Shown here piece after piece: positions 10,296-19,370 of a stretch of DNA of 64,000 nucleotides. Made by a program: the position numbers and the translations under genes. Within the stretch, counting starts at the first letter, position 1; the number at the start of each line of letters is the position of its first letter. Below the pieces are notes generated by a model. That model searched no databases, had not been told where the DNA came from, and saw nothing but the letters and a program-made list of their open reading frames with translations. The DNA is from Pycnococcus provasolii (Eukaryota > Chlorophyta > Pseudoscourfieldiophyceae > Pseudoscourfieldiales), in the NCBI GenBank assembly GCA_049487715.1, contig CP150548.1:1054001-1118000 (forward strand). Direction: 5' to 3'.

Positions 10296-11356
10296 CTACA
10301 CAACCGCTGCACCGTCGCGCCTCGCCCAGGCGAGCGCGTAGTGCTTCTGTAACAAGTTAAACTCTTCCACCTCATCCAAAGGCTCGATGGTACGAACGCG
10401 ACGCCAGTCCTCTGCATCCATCGCGCGCGATATAGCCGACGCCATGTCCACGGCATCAAACGAGCGCGAAGACGACCAAGGCGGCCAGCTGTCGTCGCCG
10501 TCGCCGCCGTCGCCGGCTTCGTTAACGCACCGACGAAGCCTCTCCGCGAGTGCCGATGCGCTATTCGCGGCACCCACGGGAGGACAGCCGCGCAGTCTCA
10601 AGTTGGTCATCATCTGCTCGCCAAAAGGCCCACCGAGCGTCATTTCGTACATTAGGATGCGCACTGTGGGAAAGGCGCGTGCGACGGCGGAGACGATGGC
10701 ATCACCCTGCTCCGCAGGGAGGTATGCAAGGCAGCACTCGGATAGAAGCAGTGTAGGTCGCGACGTGTCCAGCAGCGGGAGCTCTCCTCGCGTGAGCGCG
10801 ACGACGAGTGCGTCCGGCGCGCCGTCGGCGGCGAGGTCAACGCACACGACGGCGTACTTCTTCGTTCTCAACGGCACGGGCAGTTTCATGTCGACTTCGT
10901 GTGGTTCGAGTCCCACGGCGTCTCTGAGATTTTGCGTGCTCGCGACGGCTCGCGCGAGCGTGAGGCACGTCTCCGGCAAATCGACGTTGACCCACGTGAC
11001 ACCATCGTTGGCGCTGCACGCCAGAAACGGCAAGGTGTCGAAGCCTGCACCTAGGCTGATGATTTGCGGCGTTGGCGACGTTGCGAGGAAGGCTTCGAGC
11101 GCTCTCCTGACGCACGCGTACCTCGCGTACGTGCCCAGTCGTATGAGCGGCGCGAAGTCGTCTCTTTGCCGTTGGTGCTTTTGTTTTTGGACGCCGACCC
11201 CCCTTTGAGAAGCACGCTATCAGCTAGTGTGGCTAGGTACGGGTCCATGGTGGCGGTGATGTACCCTCGCCGACACGCGGACAGCTTGGTGAACAGCGCG
11301 TCAACATTGGTGGCTTCGACGGCGTCGTGGTTGCCCTGGCGAGGTGGCGTCGCCAT
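10296..11356 (-). CDS. LCMT1: Leucine carboxyl methyltransferase 1 (PP2A methyltransferase), one apparent frameshift
   Basis: LCMT1 methylates the C-terminal leucine of the PP2A catalytic subunit, using S-adenosylmethionine, and so controls holoenzyme assembly. The N-terminal part starts at 11356 and carries ATNVDALFTKLSACRRGYIT and DPYLATLADSVL. After a run of six C on the + strand (11198-11203) the frame must shift by one (a missing base). The second frame then reads LIRLGTYARYACVRRALEAF, where the family has its 'NRGYYARV' segment, and the SAM-binding SLGAGFDTLPF. Further landmarks are WVNVDLPE, PTLLLSECCLAYLP and YEMTLGGPFGEQM. Both halves are well conserved, so an assembly indel is more likely than decay. 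Length about 350 residues, normal for the family. Confidence 0.85.
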
Positions 11357-11634
11357 CGCCCAATCGGAGAATTGGAGGAGGGGGAGGGAGGGGTTGGTTC
11401 GGAGGGGGGCGGGAAATTTGGCCGGGCCCTCGTGGACCCACTGGACCGAGTTCCGACCTTCGCTTGAGCACAGTACGCCTATGATGCTTCACGATGGCCA
11501 GAATGTGGCCGGGCGTCCGCGTCGATGGCGTCGGCAGCGGTCGGCGGCTGCGGGTCGAGTGGTCGACGCGCCGGAGGCACGCGTCGTGCCGACTGTTGTA
11601 TTCCTGCGAGCCGGCGTCCAAGACCTGCGAAGCC

Positions 11635-12417
11635 CTAGAGCCATACTACAACGGCGCGTGCGCCGCGTCCTTTTACTTCTGCCTGGGAGAGCTCGATGAC
11701 GGCTTCATTCGTTGCGGTAACGATTAGGTTCAGTAACGCATGTGGAAAATATCGACTCCACGCCTCCACAACCGTGCTTTTCCGCGTGCGTGCGCCTGCA
11801 CCACGTGCACCGCGCTTGCCCGTGAAGGGTTGCTGCAAATACTTGGTCGAATGAGGCTTCGCTTTCTGCCACTTTTCGAAATTTGCACTGTCGACACCCA
11901 AACCGTCGAGAATACACTTTCCGGTGCGGCTGTAAGTTGGTTCGATACCGTCCGGGTGCGTCACTTGATTCACTTCAGCGGTCGCGGCAAGTTGTTCGCC
12001 CTCGTCGCCATTGTGATGCTCCTCTCCGTCCTCGTTGCCTTGAGTACCTGCGGCATCAACATCCTTCTCCGACGGCGTGTCGTCGACATGATGCGCGTCA
12101 GCCCCAGTGTCGTCCGCCTCGGCGTCTCCAAAGGCGTGTGCGAGTATTGCACCTTCAGTCTCGTACACGCTGGGCCCAGCTACGTGCTCATGCACCTCCT
12201 CCTCACCGTCCGGAAGGTCATCCTCGTCTTTTTCCTGAGGTTCACCGTCATCATGTGCCTCATGCTCCTCCGCAAGGTCGGCGAGTGCGTCTAAGGGATG
12301 TGGGTCGACGTTCTCCTTGTCTGCGGCAGTAGGAGGCGCGGCAGCGCCACGTGACAGAAAGTTAAAAAACATGTGATCAGAGCGGTTTTTTTTGTGATGG
12401 CGGGAAGAATGGTGCAT
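11635..12417 (-). pseudogene. 5' fragment of a piggyBac-like transposase
   Basis: A 260-residue frame. An acidic, low-complexity N-terminus (about residues 30-145, Asp/Glu/His-rich, as in piggyBac-family proteins) is followed by KCILDGLGVDSANFEKWQKA, a basic stretch, then VVEAWSRYFPHALLNLIVTA TNEAV, recognisable as the start of the DDE_Tnp_1_7 domain ('FF-eLL-lIV-TN-ya'). The frame stops 25 codons later, with none of the catalytic aspartates, and abuts the 5' side of the LCMT gene. No inverted repeats or TTAA duplications were recognised at the ends. It is either a truncated copy or a domesticated N-terminal remnant; truncation is more likely. Confidence 0.55.
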
Positions 12418-12843
12418 GAGCCGGGGCGGGTGTCCCCTTAATTCAAACTGCCAGGAGGCGTTCTGGAGCTCAACCGCTCGTTCGGACGGTAAGGTTGGGT
12501 CATGAAGAGGAGCTCCAAACAGGTGAGTGAGGTCCTACAAACCCCCACGCGTTCGCACCCACGGGAACCACTCCTGGACCAAGACCGCTGGACCATAAAA
12601 GGTCCAGCCGGACTGAAAGGGATAAGAAAAAACGAGATGCCTGTGATTTAGATCCCTTGTATCCTGCTAATTATTACGGACAGACTGGTAGAGATCGGTT
12701 TGATGTCAGAATGAAGGAATTTATTCAAAAGAAAGATCCAGTGATTACTATGCGCAACGATGAACCTACAACGATTGATGATTTTGATGATTTTAATGCA
12801 GAGTTTGAAGGAAGTGGTACAAACAACAATACAGATACCATGG
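12418..12843 (+). other. AT-rich fragment with a partial open frame, probable mobile-element debris
   Basis: Between the transposase fragment and a reverse-transcriptase relic on the opposite strand. One + frame is open from about 12520 to 12873, reading CDLDPLYPANYYGQTGRDRF and a KEFIQKKDP stretch with acidic Asp/Asn-rich sequence. It has no convincing ATG and ends at the junction with the relic near 12843. Base composition from about 12610 to 12840 is clearly more AT-rich than its surroundings. No family is recognised. Confidence 0.4.
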
Positions 12844-12993
12844 TATCGTCGGCTTATCCGTGTGCACATCGATAGTACATGGCCCGTCGACGCCGGTGTA
12901 GCCACTAATATCTGCCTCGCTGTAGGCGAAGGCAGACTTGTGTGCGTGTAGGAGCTCTCCAAGCTGGCGTTGCTGATTCTGATCGAGCTGAGT
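12844..12993 (-). mobile_element. Ty3/gypsy-type reverse transcriptase fragment
   Basis: On the - strand QLGELLHAHKSAFAYSEAD leads into TIDVHTDKPTI, the usual approach to the fingers of a Ty3/gypsy reverse transcriptase ('LL--ykd-FA-s--d', then 'i-t-d-kPi'). The similarity stops at about 12844, where unrelated sequence begins. The frame continues upstream to about 13227 without recognisable content. It is a truncated relic of a pol gene. Confidence 0.55.
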
Positions 12994-13227
12994 ACTCATT
13001 GACCATCCATTGATGTCCTCGACATGTGGCTCCATTGCCACATCCGCGAGTGGGTTCATGTGGTCAATGAGGCTTGTGCACGCCATGCGCGGGCAACTCT
13101 GCACATACATGTTGGTGCACTGCACTAAGCCGAGCACAGTGATTGCCGCGCTGTCGTACGCCTGGTGCTGAATCATGACAAGAAACATGAAGATAGCCAA
13201 CAATTGCATACCGCGAACCCAAAGAAA

Positions 13228-13687
13228 TGAAGAAACGCCGCCACCACCTCTCTCGTAAGAGTCGTCCATGGAAGAAGACGCCACTGATTTCGTTCTGGTA
13301 GTAAAACGCACGCAAGGGAGTAACGCTCTTTCGAGCGAGGATCTCGACCTAAGGAAATCGATTTACCCTAAACCGAACCAAAACTCCAAACGAACCCCCT
13401 GAAGGCCTGAAAAGAAAACCCCGAACGACTTGAAACCCCTAATCAGATATTATCACATGCGAATCCCCGGCGAATATTCGGTTGGGATTTTGTCAACCTC
13501 TCAACTTCACAACTTCACTCTACATTCCGCTTTGCCATAGTGAAGTCATAGTTGTCTTGCTCTACGACCAAGTCGACGACCACGGAGAGGAACGACAAAA
13601 CACACGCCACTCTCACATCACGCGCGCGATCCTTCTTTCACAGCGTTGAGCTTTGCGTGTTTACAACACTTTACAGGGAGGTGTGTT
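13228..13687 (+). repeat. 460-bp direct repeat, left copy
   Basis: Nearly identical in sequence and equal in length to 17274-17733. It begins TGAAGAAACGCCGCC and ends AGGGAGGTGTGTT, with a few substitutions and two compensating small indels between copies. The left copy ends four bases before the start codon of the LRR-trypsin gene, so it probably supplies its promoter and leader. Long terminal repeats, an ancient tandem duplication and a gene-cassette boundary are all possible. Confidence 0.9.
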
Positions 13688-13690
13688 GTG

Positions 13691-16600
13691 ATGGTGACAG
13701 CTGCTGTGCTTGTGAGTCTTGTAGTGCTCCTTCTTGAGGTGGGTGTCCACGTGGGGCATGTGTCGGCGCAGGACGAGTACGTGTTTGATGAGAAGACGTG
13801 TGGGACGGTGAAGAAGATCGTCACGAACGAAACGAAAGCCGAGGACCTGGTGGGCGTGACATGGGTGGTTGGTGACCTCAGATTTGGGAGGGACCTCTCC
13901 TGGACCACGTTTGACGACGACTCGCACTTCGTGGATGAAGACGTACCTGTGCAGGCGAGCGGCATACGTTGTGTGGAAGGCGATCTTACTATAACGAATA
14001 CTACGTCGACGGTGGACCTTTCTCCCTTGGCGAATCTCGCAGTGATCGGAGGCGACCTGGACATCTCTATCAACGACCAGCTGACGACTCTCACAGCTCT
14101 CGACAACATCACGACCGTAGGAGGCGACCTGTGGATCGGAAACAACGCCCAGCTGACGACTCTCACAGGTCTCGACAACATCACGACCGTCGCAGGCAAC
14201 CTGACGATCGGAAACAACGCCCAGCTGACGACTCTCACAGCTCTCGACGGCATCACGACCGTCGGAGGCGACCTGGGGATCTATTTCAACGACCAGCTGA
14301 CGACTCTCACAGGTCTCGACAACATCACGACCGTAGGAGGCGACCTGTGGATCGGAAACAACGCCCAGCTGACGACTCTCACAGGTCTCGACAACATCAC
14401 GACCGTCGCAGGCAACCTGACGATCACTAACAACGACCAGCTGACGACTCTCACAGGTCTCGACGGCATCACGACCGTAGGAGGCGACCTGTGGATCGGA
14501 AACAACGCCCAGCTGACGACTCTCACAGGTCTCGACGGCATCACGACCGTCGGAGGAGGCCTGGGGATCAGGAACAACACCCAGCTGACTACTCTCACAG
14601 GTCTCGACGGCATCACGAACGTCGGAGGCGACCTGGGGATCGGTGACAACGCCCAGCTGACGACTCTCACAGCTCTCAACGGCATCACGACCGTCGCAGG
14701 CAACCTGGCGATCATTAACAACGACCAGCTGACGACTCTCACAGGTCTCGACGGCATCACGACCGTCGGAGGTTACCTGAGCATCAACTACAACGCCCAG
14801 CTGACGACTCTCACAGGTCTCGACGGCATCACGACCGTAGGAGGCGACCTGACGATCACTAACAACGACCAGCTGACGACTCTCACAGGTCTCGACGGCA
14901 TCACGACCGTCGGAGGTTACCTGAGCATCAACTACAACGCCCAGCTGACGACTCTCACAGGTCTCGACGGCATCACGACCGTAGGAGGCGACCTGTGGAT
15001 CGGAAACAACGCCCAGCTGACGACTCTCACAGGTCTCGACGGCATCACGACCGTCGGAGGAGGCCTGGGGATCAGGAACAACACCCAGCTGACTACTCTC
15101 ACAGGTCTCGACGGCATCACGAACGTCGGAGGCGACCTGGGGATCGGTGACAACGCCCAGCTGACGACTCTCACAGCTCTCAACGGCATCACGACCGTCG
15201 CAGGCAACCTGACGATCACTAACAACGACCAGCTGACGACTCTCACAGGTCTCGACGGCATCACGACCGTCGGAGGTTACCTGAGCATCAACTACAACGC
15301 CCAGCTGACGACTCTCACAGGTCTCGACGGCATCACGACCGTAGGAGGCGACCTGTGGATCGGAAACAACGCCCAGCTGACGACTCTCACAGGTCTCGAC
15401 GGCATCACGACCGTCGGAGGAGGCCTGGGGATCAGGAACAACACCCAGCTGACTACTCTCACAGCTCTCGACGGCATCACGACCGTCGGAGGCTACCTGA
15501 GGATCATTAAGAACGACCAGCTGACGACTCTCACAGGTCTCGACGGCATCACGACCGTCGGAGGTTACCTGAGGATCACCTACAACGCCCAGCTGACGAC
15601 TCTCACAGGTCTCGACGGCATCACGACCGTCGGAGGCTTCCTGTGGATCGGAAACAACGCCCAGCTGACGACTCTCACAGCTCTCGACGGCATCACGAAC
15701 GTCGGAGGCGACCTTGGGATCGGTAACAACGACCAGCTGACGACTCTCACAGGTCTCGACAACATCACGACCGTCGCAGGCAACCTGACGATCACTAACA
15801 ACGACCAGCTGACGACTCTCACAGCTCTCGACGGCATCACGACCGTAGGAGGCTACCTGGCGATCATTAACAACACCCAGCTGGCGACTCTCGACGGTCT
15901 CGACAGCATCACGACCGTAGGAGGCGACCTGAGGATCACCTACAACGCCCAGCTGACGACTCTCGACGGTCTCGACAGCATCACGACCGTCGGAGGTGAC
16001 CTGGCGATCATTAACAACACCCAGCTGGCGACTCTCGACGGTCTCGACGGCATCACGACCGTAGGAGGCTACCTGGCGATCATTAACAACGACCAGCTGA
16101 CGACTCTCACAGGTCTCGACGAAGTGTTTGATGAGAAGAGGTTCTACTGTGGGACGACGCCAAAGTGCACGAGTGGTCAGCAGCCCTCAAACAATGAAGA
16201 TGGCGCCGACGACACACGATCAGAGGATGTGACAAGGATCATGTCGCCCGAGCCAATCGTGGTGAAGCGTGGCGTGTATCCGTGGATCGTGTACATGGGC
16301 TCTTGCAGCGGAACGCTCATCGCACCGACCGTCATCTTGACCGCCGCGCACTGTGTATCACATCCGTATCCTATGTATCCTCGGATCCGACTTGGACAGG
16401 CCGTGTACATGGGGTGCAATGACATCAATCAAGCGTGTAAGGAGACTGGGCGTATCAAAGGAATCTTCCCACATGAAAAGTACAACGATGCGTCACATGA
16501 AAAATTTGCATACGACGTCGCTGTGCTGATTCTCGAAAAACCGTCACAAGTGCCCCCGGCGACGCTTGCGACACGTGACGATGATCCGGCGTATTGCGCG

Positions 16601-17071
16601 ACGAGCTTGAGCACGGTAGCTGGCTGGGGCCGAGACGAGAACGGGCGACCATCCAGTGCTCTGCTGGAGGTGCATGTGCCGGTGACATCTCAAGAGAGCT
16701 GCGAAAAGGTGTGGGGCAAGGATCGCATCGGTCCTACGATGATCTGCGCGGGCTTCGACGACGGCAAGTGCGGTGATTCAAGTTGTATGTTTTTATCTGG
16801 CGGTCCGATTTTCACGTCGACACAATGCGCGCCGCCTGGCACGCCTCCACGCGTGTTCGGGATCGCGAGCTGGGGTGCATCATGCAACGGATTGAGTCGC
16901 TATCCGTATGGCGTGTACACGTCCGTGGCATCGGTGCGCGACTGGATCGCATCGAAGATACCGGGAGGCGAGCTTGCCGATCCTGACGAGCGCGTGCTAC
17001 CGTACGTGGTGCGTTCGATCAATGAGACCGCGTCAGACCCATCATGCGGGTTGGTGCGAAATGCCGAATAA
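13691..17071 (+). CDS. Secreted protein with 29 leucine-rich units and a C-terminal trypsin-like domain
   Basis: 1,126 residues from the ATG at 13691. A signal peptide (VTAAVLVSLVVLLLEVGVHV, cleavage near VSA-QDE) precedes a short capping region. Then follow 29 units of exactly 24 residues (72 bp, first at 14078), with pattern 'LTTLTGLD-ITTVGGDL-I-NNAQ', a receptor-L-domain-like repeat. A linker leads into an S1 peptidase fold: RGVYPWIVYMGSCSGTLIAP, the histidine in TAAHC (residue 887) and the aspartate in YDVAVLIL (942). The serine motif reads GDS (1030), then six extra residues SCMFLS, then GGPIF; normally it is GDSGGP. This insertion may abolish or alter catalysis. Cysteines around the fold are retained. 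The protein is likely extracellular or wall-associated. It is flanked by 460-bp direct repeats. Confidence 0.85.
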   Translation: MVTAAVLVSLVVLLLEVGVHVGHVSAQDEYVFDEKTCGTVKKIVTNETKAEDLVGVTWVVGDLRFGRDLSWTTFDDDSHFVDEDVPVQASGIRCVEGDLTITNTTSTVDLSPLANLAVIGGDLDISINDQLTTLTALDNITTVGGDLWIGNNAQLTTLTGLDNITTVAGNLTIGNNAQLTTLTALDGITTVGGDLGIYFNDQLTTLTGLDNITTVGGDLWIGNNAQLTTLTGLDNITTVAGNLTITNNDQLTTLTGLDGITTVGGDLWIGNNAQLTTLTGLDGITTVGGGLGIRNNTQLTTLTGLDGITNVGGDLGIGDNAQLTTLTALNGITTVAGNLAIINNDQLTTLTGLDGITTVGGYLSINYNAQLTTLTGLDGITTVGGDLTITNNDQLTTLTGLDGITTVGGYLSINYNAQLTTLTGLDGITTVGGDLWIGNNAQLTTLTGLDGITTVGGGLGIRNNTQLTTLTGLDGITNVGGDLGIGDNAQLTTLTALNGITTVAGNLTITNNDQLTTLTGLDGITTVGGYLSINYNAQLTTLTGLDGITTVGGDLWIGNNAQLTTLTGLDGITTVGGGLGIRNNTQLTTLTALDGITTVGGYLRIIKNDQLTTLTGLDGITTVGGYLRITYNAQLTTLTGLDGITTVGGFLWIGNNAQLTTLTALDGITNVGGDLGIGNNDQLTTLTGLDNITTVAGNLTITNNDQLTTLTALDGITTVGGYLAIINNTQLATLDGLDSITTVGGDLRITYNAQLTTLDGLDSITTVGGDLAIINNTQLATLDGLDGITTVGGYLAIINNDQLTTLTGLDEVFDEKRFYCGTTPKCTSGQQPSNNEDGADDTRSEDVTRIMSPEPIVVKRGVYPWIVYMGSCSGTLIAPTVILTAAHCVSHPYPMYPRIRLGQAVYMGCNDINQACKETGRIKGIFPHEKYNDASHEKFAYDVAVLILEKPSQVPPATLATRDDDPAYCATSLSTVAGWGRDENGRPSSALLEVHVPVTSQESCEKVWGKDRIGPTMICAGFDDGKCGDSSCMFLSGGPIFTSTQCAPPGTPPRVFGIASWGASCNGLSRYPYGVYTSVASVRDWIASKIPGGELADPDERVLPYVVRSINETASDPSCGLVRNAE
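14078..16120 (+). repeat. Coding 72-bp tandem repeat, 29 units
   Basis: Units start with CAGCTGACGACTCTCACAG and recur at exactly 72-bp spacing from 14078 to 16094. Larger blocks of near-identical sequence repeat at 504 bp (14484 and 14988) and 360 bp (14988 and 15348), so whole groups of units have been copied. Frame is kept throughout. Confidence 0.95.
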
Positions 17072-17273
17072 TCTGAAGACTACCACCACCACTACGACGA
17101 CCACTCGATCGATCAGGACGGTACTGGAGATGTTGCATTGTTGCATGGCGCCCAAACTGACTCCTCCTCCTCCTCCTCCAAACTACTTTTTCTGAAAGCC
17201 AAATTTTTGACATTCTTCATTGTTTCATTGTTGTTGTTGTATTTGTTGTTTTCGTCGTCATAAAAAACCCGCC

Positions 17274-17733
17274 TGAAGAAACGCCGCCACCACCTCTCTC
17301 GTAAGAGTCGTCCATGGAAGAAGACGCCACTGATTTCGTTCTGGTCGTAAAACGCACGCAAGGGAGTAACGCTCTTTCGAGCGAGGATCTCGACCTAAGG
17401 AAATCGATTTACCCTAAACCGAACCAAAACTCCAAACGAACCCCCTGAAGGTCTGAAAAGAAAACCCCGAACGAACTTGAAACCCCTAATCAGATTTTTT
17501 ACATGCGAATCCCCGGCGAATATTCGGTTGGGATTTTGTCAACCTCTCAACTTCACAACTTCACTCTACATTCCGCTTTGCCATAGTGAAGTCATAGTTG
17601 TCTTGCTCTACGACCAAGTCGACGACCACGGAGAGGAACGACAAAACACACGCCACTCTCACATCACGCGCGCGATCCTTCTTTCACAGCGTTGAGCTTT
17701 GCGTGTTTACAACACTTTACAGGGAGGTGTGTT
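17274..17733 (+). repeat. 460-bp direct repeat, right copy
   Basis: Second copy of 13228-13687, same orientation. It lies about 200 bases beyond the stop of the LRR-trypsin gene and is followed immediately by the inverted-repeat element that starts at 17734. In this copy the sequence after AGGTGTGTT is not the start of a gene. Confidence 0.9.
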
Positions 17734-18485
17734 TGAAACCAACTGAAGTAGATAGAACGAACAAAAAGTAAGTGGGGAATTCAAATTACCGCGTAGGATT
17801 TGACGCGTTTTGAAGAACGAAGAATGAAAAAAAGTTCTTAAACTTGAATTTTAGGAAAGTTTTTTGAAAAGTTCGCGGTCAGGAAACCATTTACAGGAGA
17901 TGAGATCCGAGGAGATTCTTAAACTTTTCTTACAAACTACTTACTTTTCATTCACAAATTTAAATTTACTAAACTGTATGCATATGGATTGGGAAAACAT
18001 CCTACATGATCCTTGTGCACTTGAGAGAGATTGATTCTTAAACTTTTCTTGCAAACTACTTACTTTTCATTCACAAATTTAAATTTACCAAACTGTATAA
18101 ATTCGCGCGCCCCACGGAGCGAAGCGACGCACCTGCCGAAGGCACGGTGCCTAGTATATTCCCATTATCATATTTCAATTTACAAACACTTCTGTATCTT
18201 ATTCGAATGCGGAACGCATTTGAATTCCCACCTTCTTTTTTGTAATCTCTATTGACTTCAGTTGGTTTCACATTCACTTTTCATTCACAAATTTAAATTT
18301 ACTAAACTGTATAAATTCGCGCGCCCCACGGAGCGAAGCGACGCACCTGCCGAAGGCACGGTGCCTGGTACACCCCCATTATCATATTTCAATTTACAAA
18401 CAATTCCGTTTTCGTATTCGAATGCGGAACGCATTTGAATTCCCCACTTACTTTTTGTTCGTTCTATCTACTTCAGTTGGTTTCA
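17734..18485. mobile_element. MITE-like AT-rich element with perfect 53-bp terminal inverted repeats
   Basis: The first 53 bases (17734-17786, beginning TGAAACCAACTGAAGTAGAT) are the exact reverse complement of the last 53 (18433-18485). The interior is AT-rich, unlike the flanks, and has no credible gene. It contains a duplication of about 214 bp (18101 and 18315 copies of ATTCGCGCGCCCCACGG), an internal partial copy of the right end (about 18254-18271), and a further duplication of about 117 bp on the left. No clear target-site duplication is seen: the left flank is the end of the 460-bp repeat and the right flank is CGCGCGTCACTCG. This fits a non-autonomous DNA transposon. Confidence 0.85.
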
Positions 18486-19370
18486 CGCGCGTCACTCGTC
18501 GTTCCTTAGGGGGAGGGAGACTTCTCCGAGCTCCCTTTTTCTTCCAAGGGGTCACGTGATCCCTTCCAGGTATAACGTGATTCAGCCCTTTCGGGATCAC
18601 GTGATTCCTCAGGAGGTATCACGTGATTCTTACCCATGGACTGGATAACCCCCAATTATTCCATCCCCCAACAAGGGCTAGTCGCAGCCACCATGGTGAC
18701 TAGCCCGAGCCGTTTCCCGACTCCTCATCATGCTTAGAATCGGTCGGTGAGGAGACATTATTGAATCTGGACGTAGCTCCATCCCGGTAGAGAGCATCCG
18801 CGTCGAACCGTGTCCACCACGGCCCGCGGCGTTGTTGACGGAAGCTACGGTGCCCAGTCCCGTCAGTTGTGGTGTGAGTTGACACGAGCGAGTAACAAGA
18901 GTTGTTTTTTTTACTTCAACGTCCGCGGGTGCGTTAACGACGCGGTACTCCTTCCCATCGTGACGGACGGTCTCGTGTGCCTCCTCGACTCGCAGAAAGA
19001 CAGAAAGTCCAAGCACCAAAGAGGCCACGGATTTTGCAGGGTCCGGATTCCGGGCCCAACCAAAACATGTGATCACAGACGGATCCCCGTAGATTGAAAA
19101 CGACGGGCCCAAAGAGGTGGCGGCAAGCAAAAAAGGGTGAAATACTGTACCAGCTTACAGAACGTAGACACTTAACCAGGTGGAGCCGTGGCGGCGTGGC
19201 CCGTGGCCCTGTGGCCCGTGGAGATGCATGCAAGACGGAGTTGAATGCAAGGACCTGACCAGTCACTGGTGCAAGGGTCCTCGGGTCCTGCACACTTGCC
19301 CATGGAGGGAAACCCAACCAACCTCACACTCTCACAGGAATTGCGTAGTACTACCAAATAGGTAGGTGGC
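18486..19370. other. Intergenic region upstream of the bestrophin-like gene
   Basis: No gene is assigned. A - strand frame (18678-19130, 150 residues) has no recognised content. The stretch 19183-19220 has short GTGGCCC-type tandem repeats. The left part carries the ATCACGTGAT cluster listed separately. This may be promoter and 5' leader for the gene starting near 19371. Confidence 0.35.
18551..18627. promoter_or_regulatory. Cluster of palindromic TCACGTGA (G-box) motifs
   Basis: Three copies of TCACGTGAT (18552, 18597, 18619) plus a one-off AACGTGATT (about 18574) lie within 77 bases. CACGTG is the core site of bHLH and bZIP factors. The cluster sits about 750 bases upstream of the bestrophin-like gene and just right of the MITE-like element. 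Regulatory use is inferred. Confidence 0.5.

Noticed and set aside
942-11203. Programmed ribosomal frameshifting at six-C/G runs
   Set aside because: The GGT and LCMT breaks need opposite shifts and no shared downstream structure is seen; indel error is simpler.
13618-15840. - strand frames reading RPVRVVSWALFPI repeats
   Set aside because: Antisense products of the 72-bp LRR repeats; the + frame has a signal peptide, repeats and a protease domain.
14078-16120. CRISPR-like repeat array
   Set aside because: There are no spacers; the 72-bp units are contiguous coding sequence with a constant frame.
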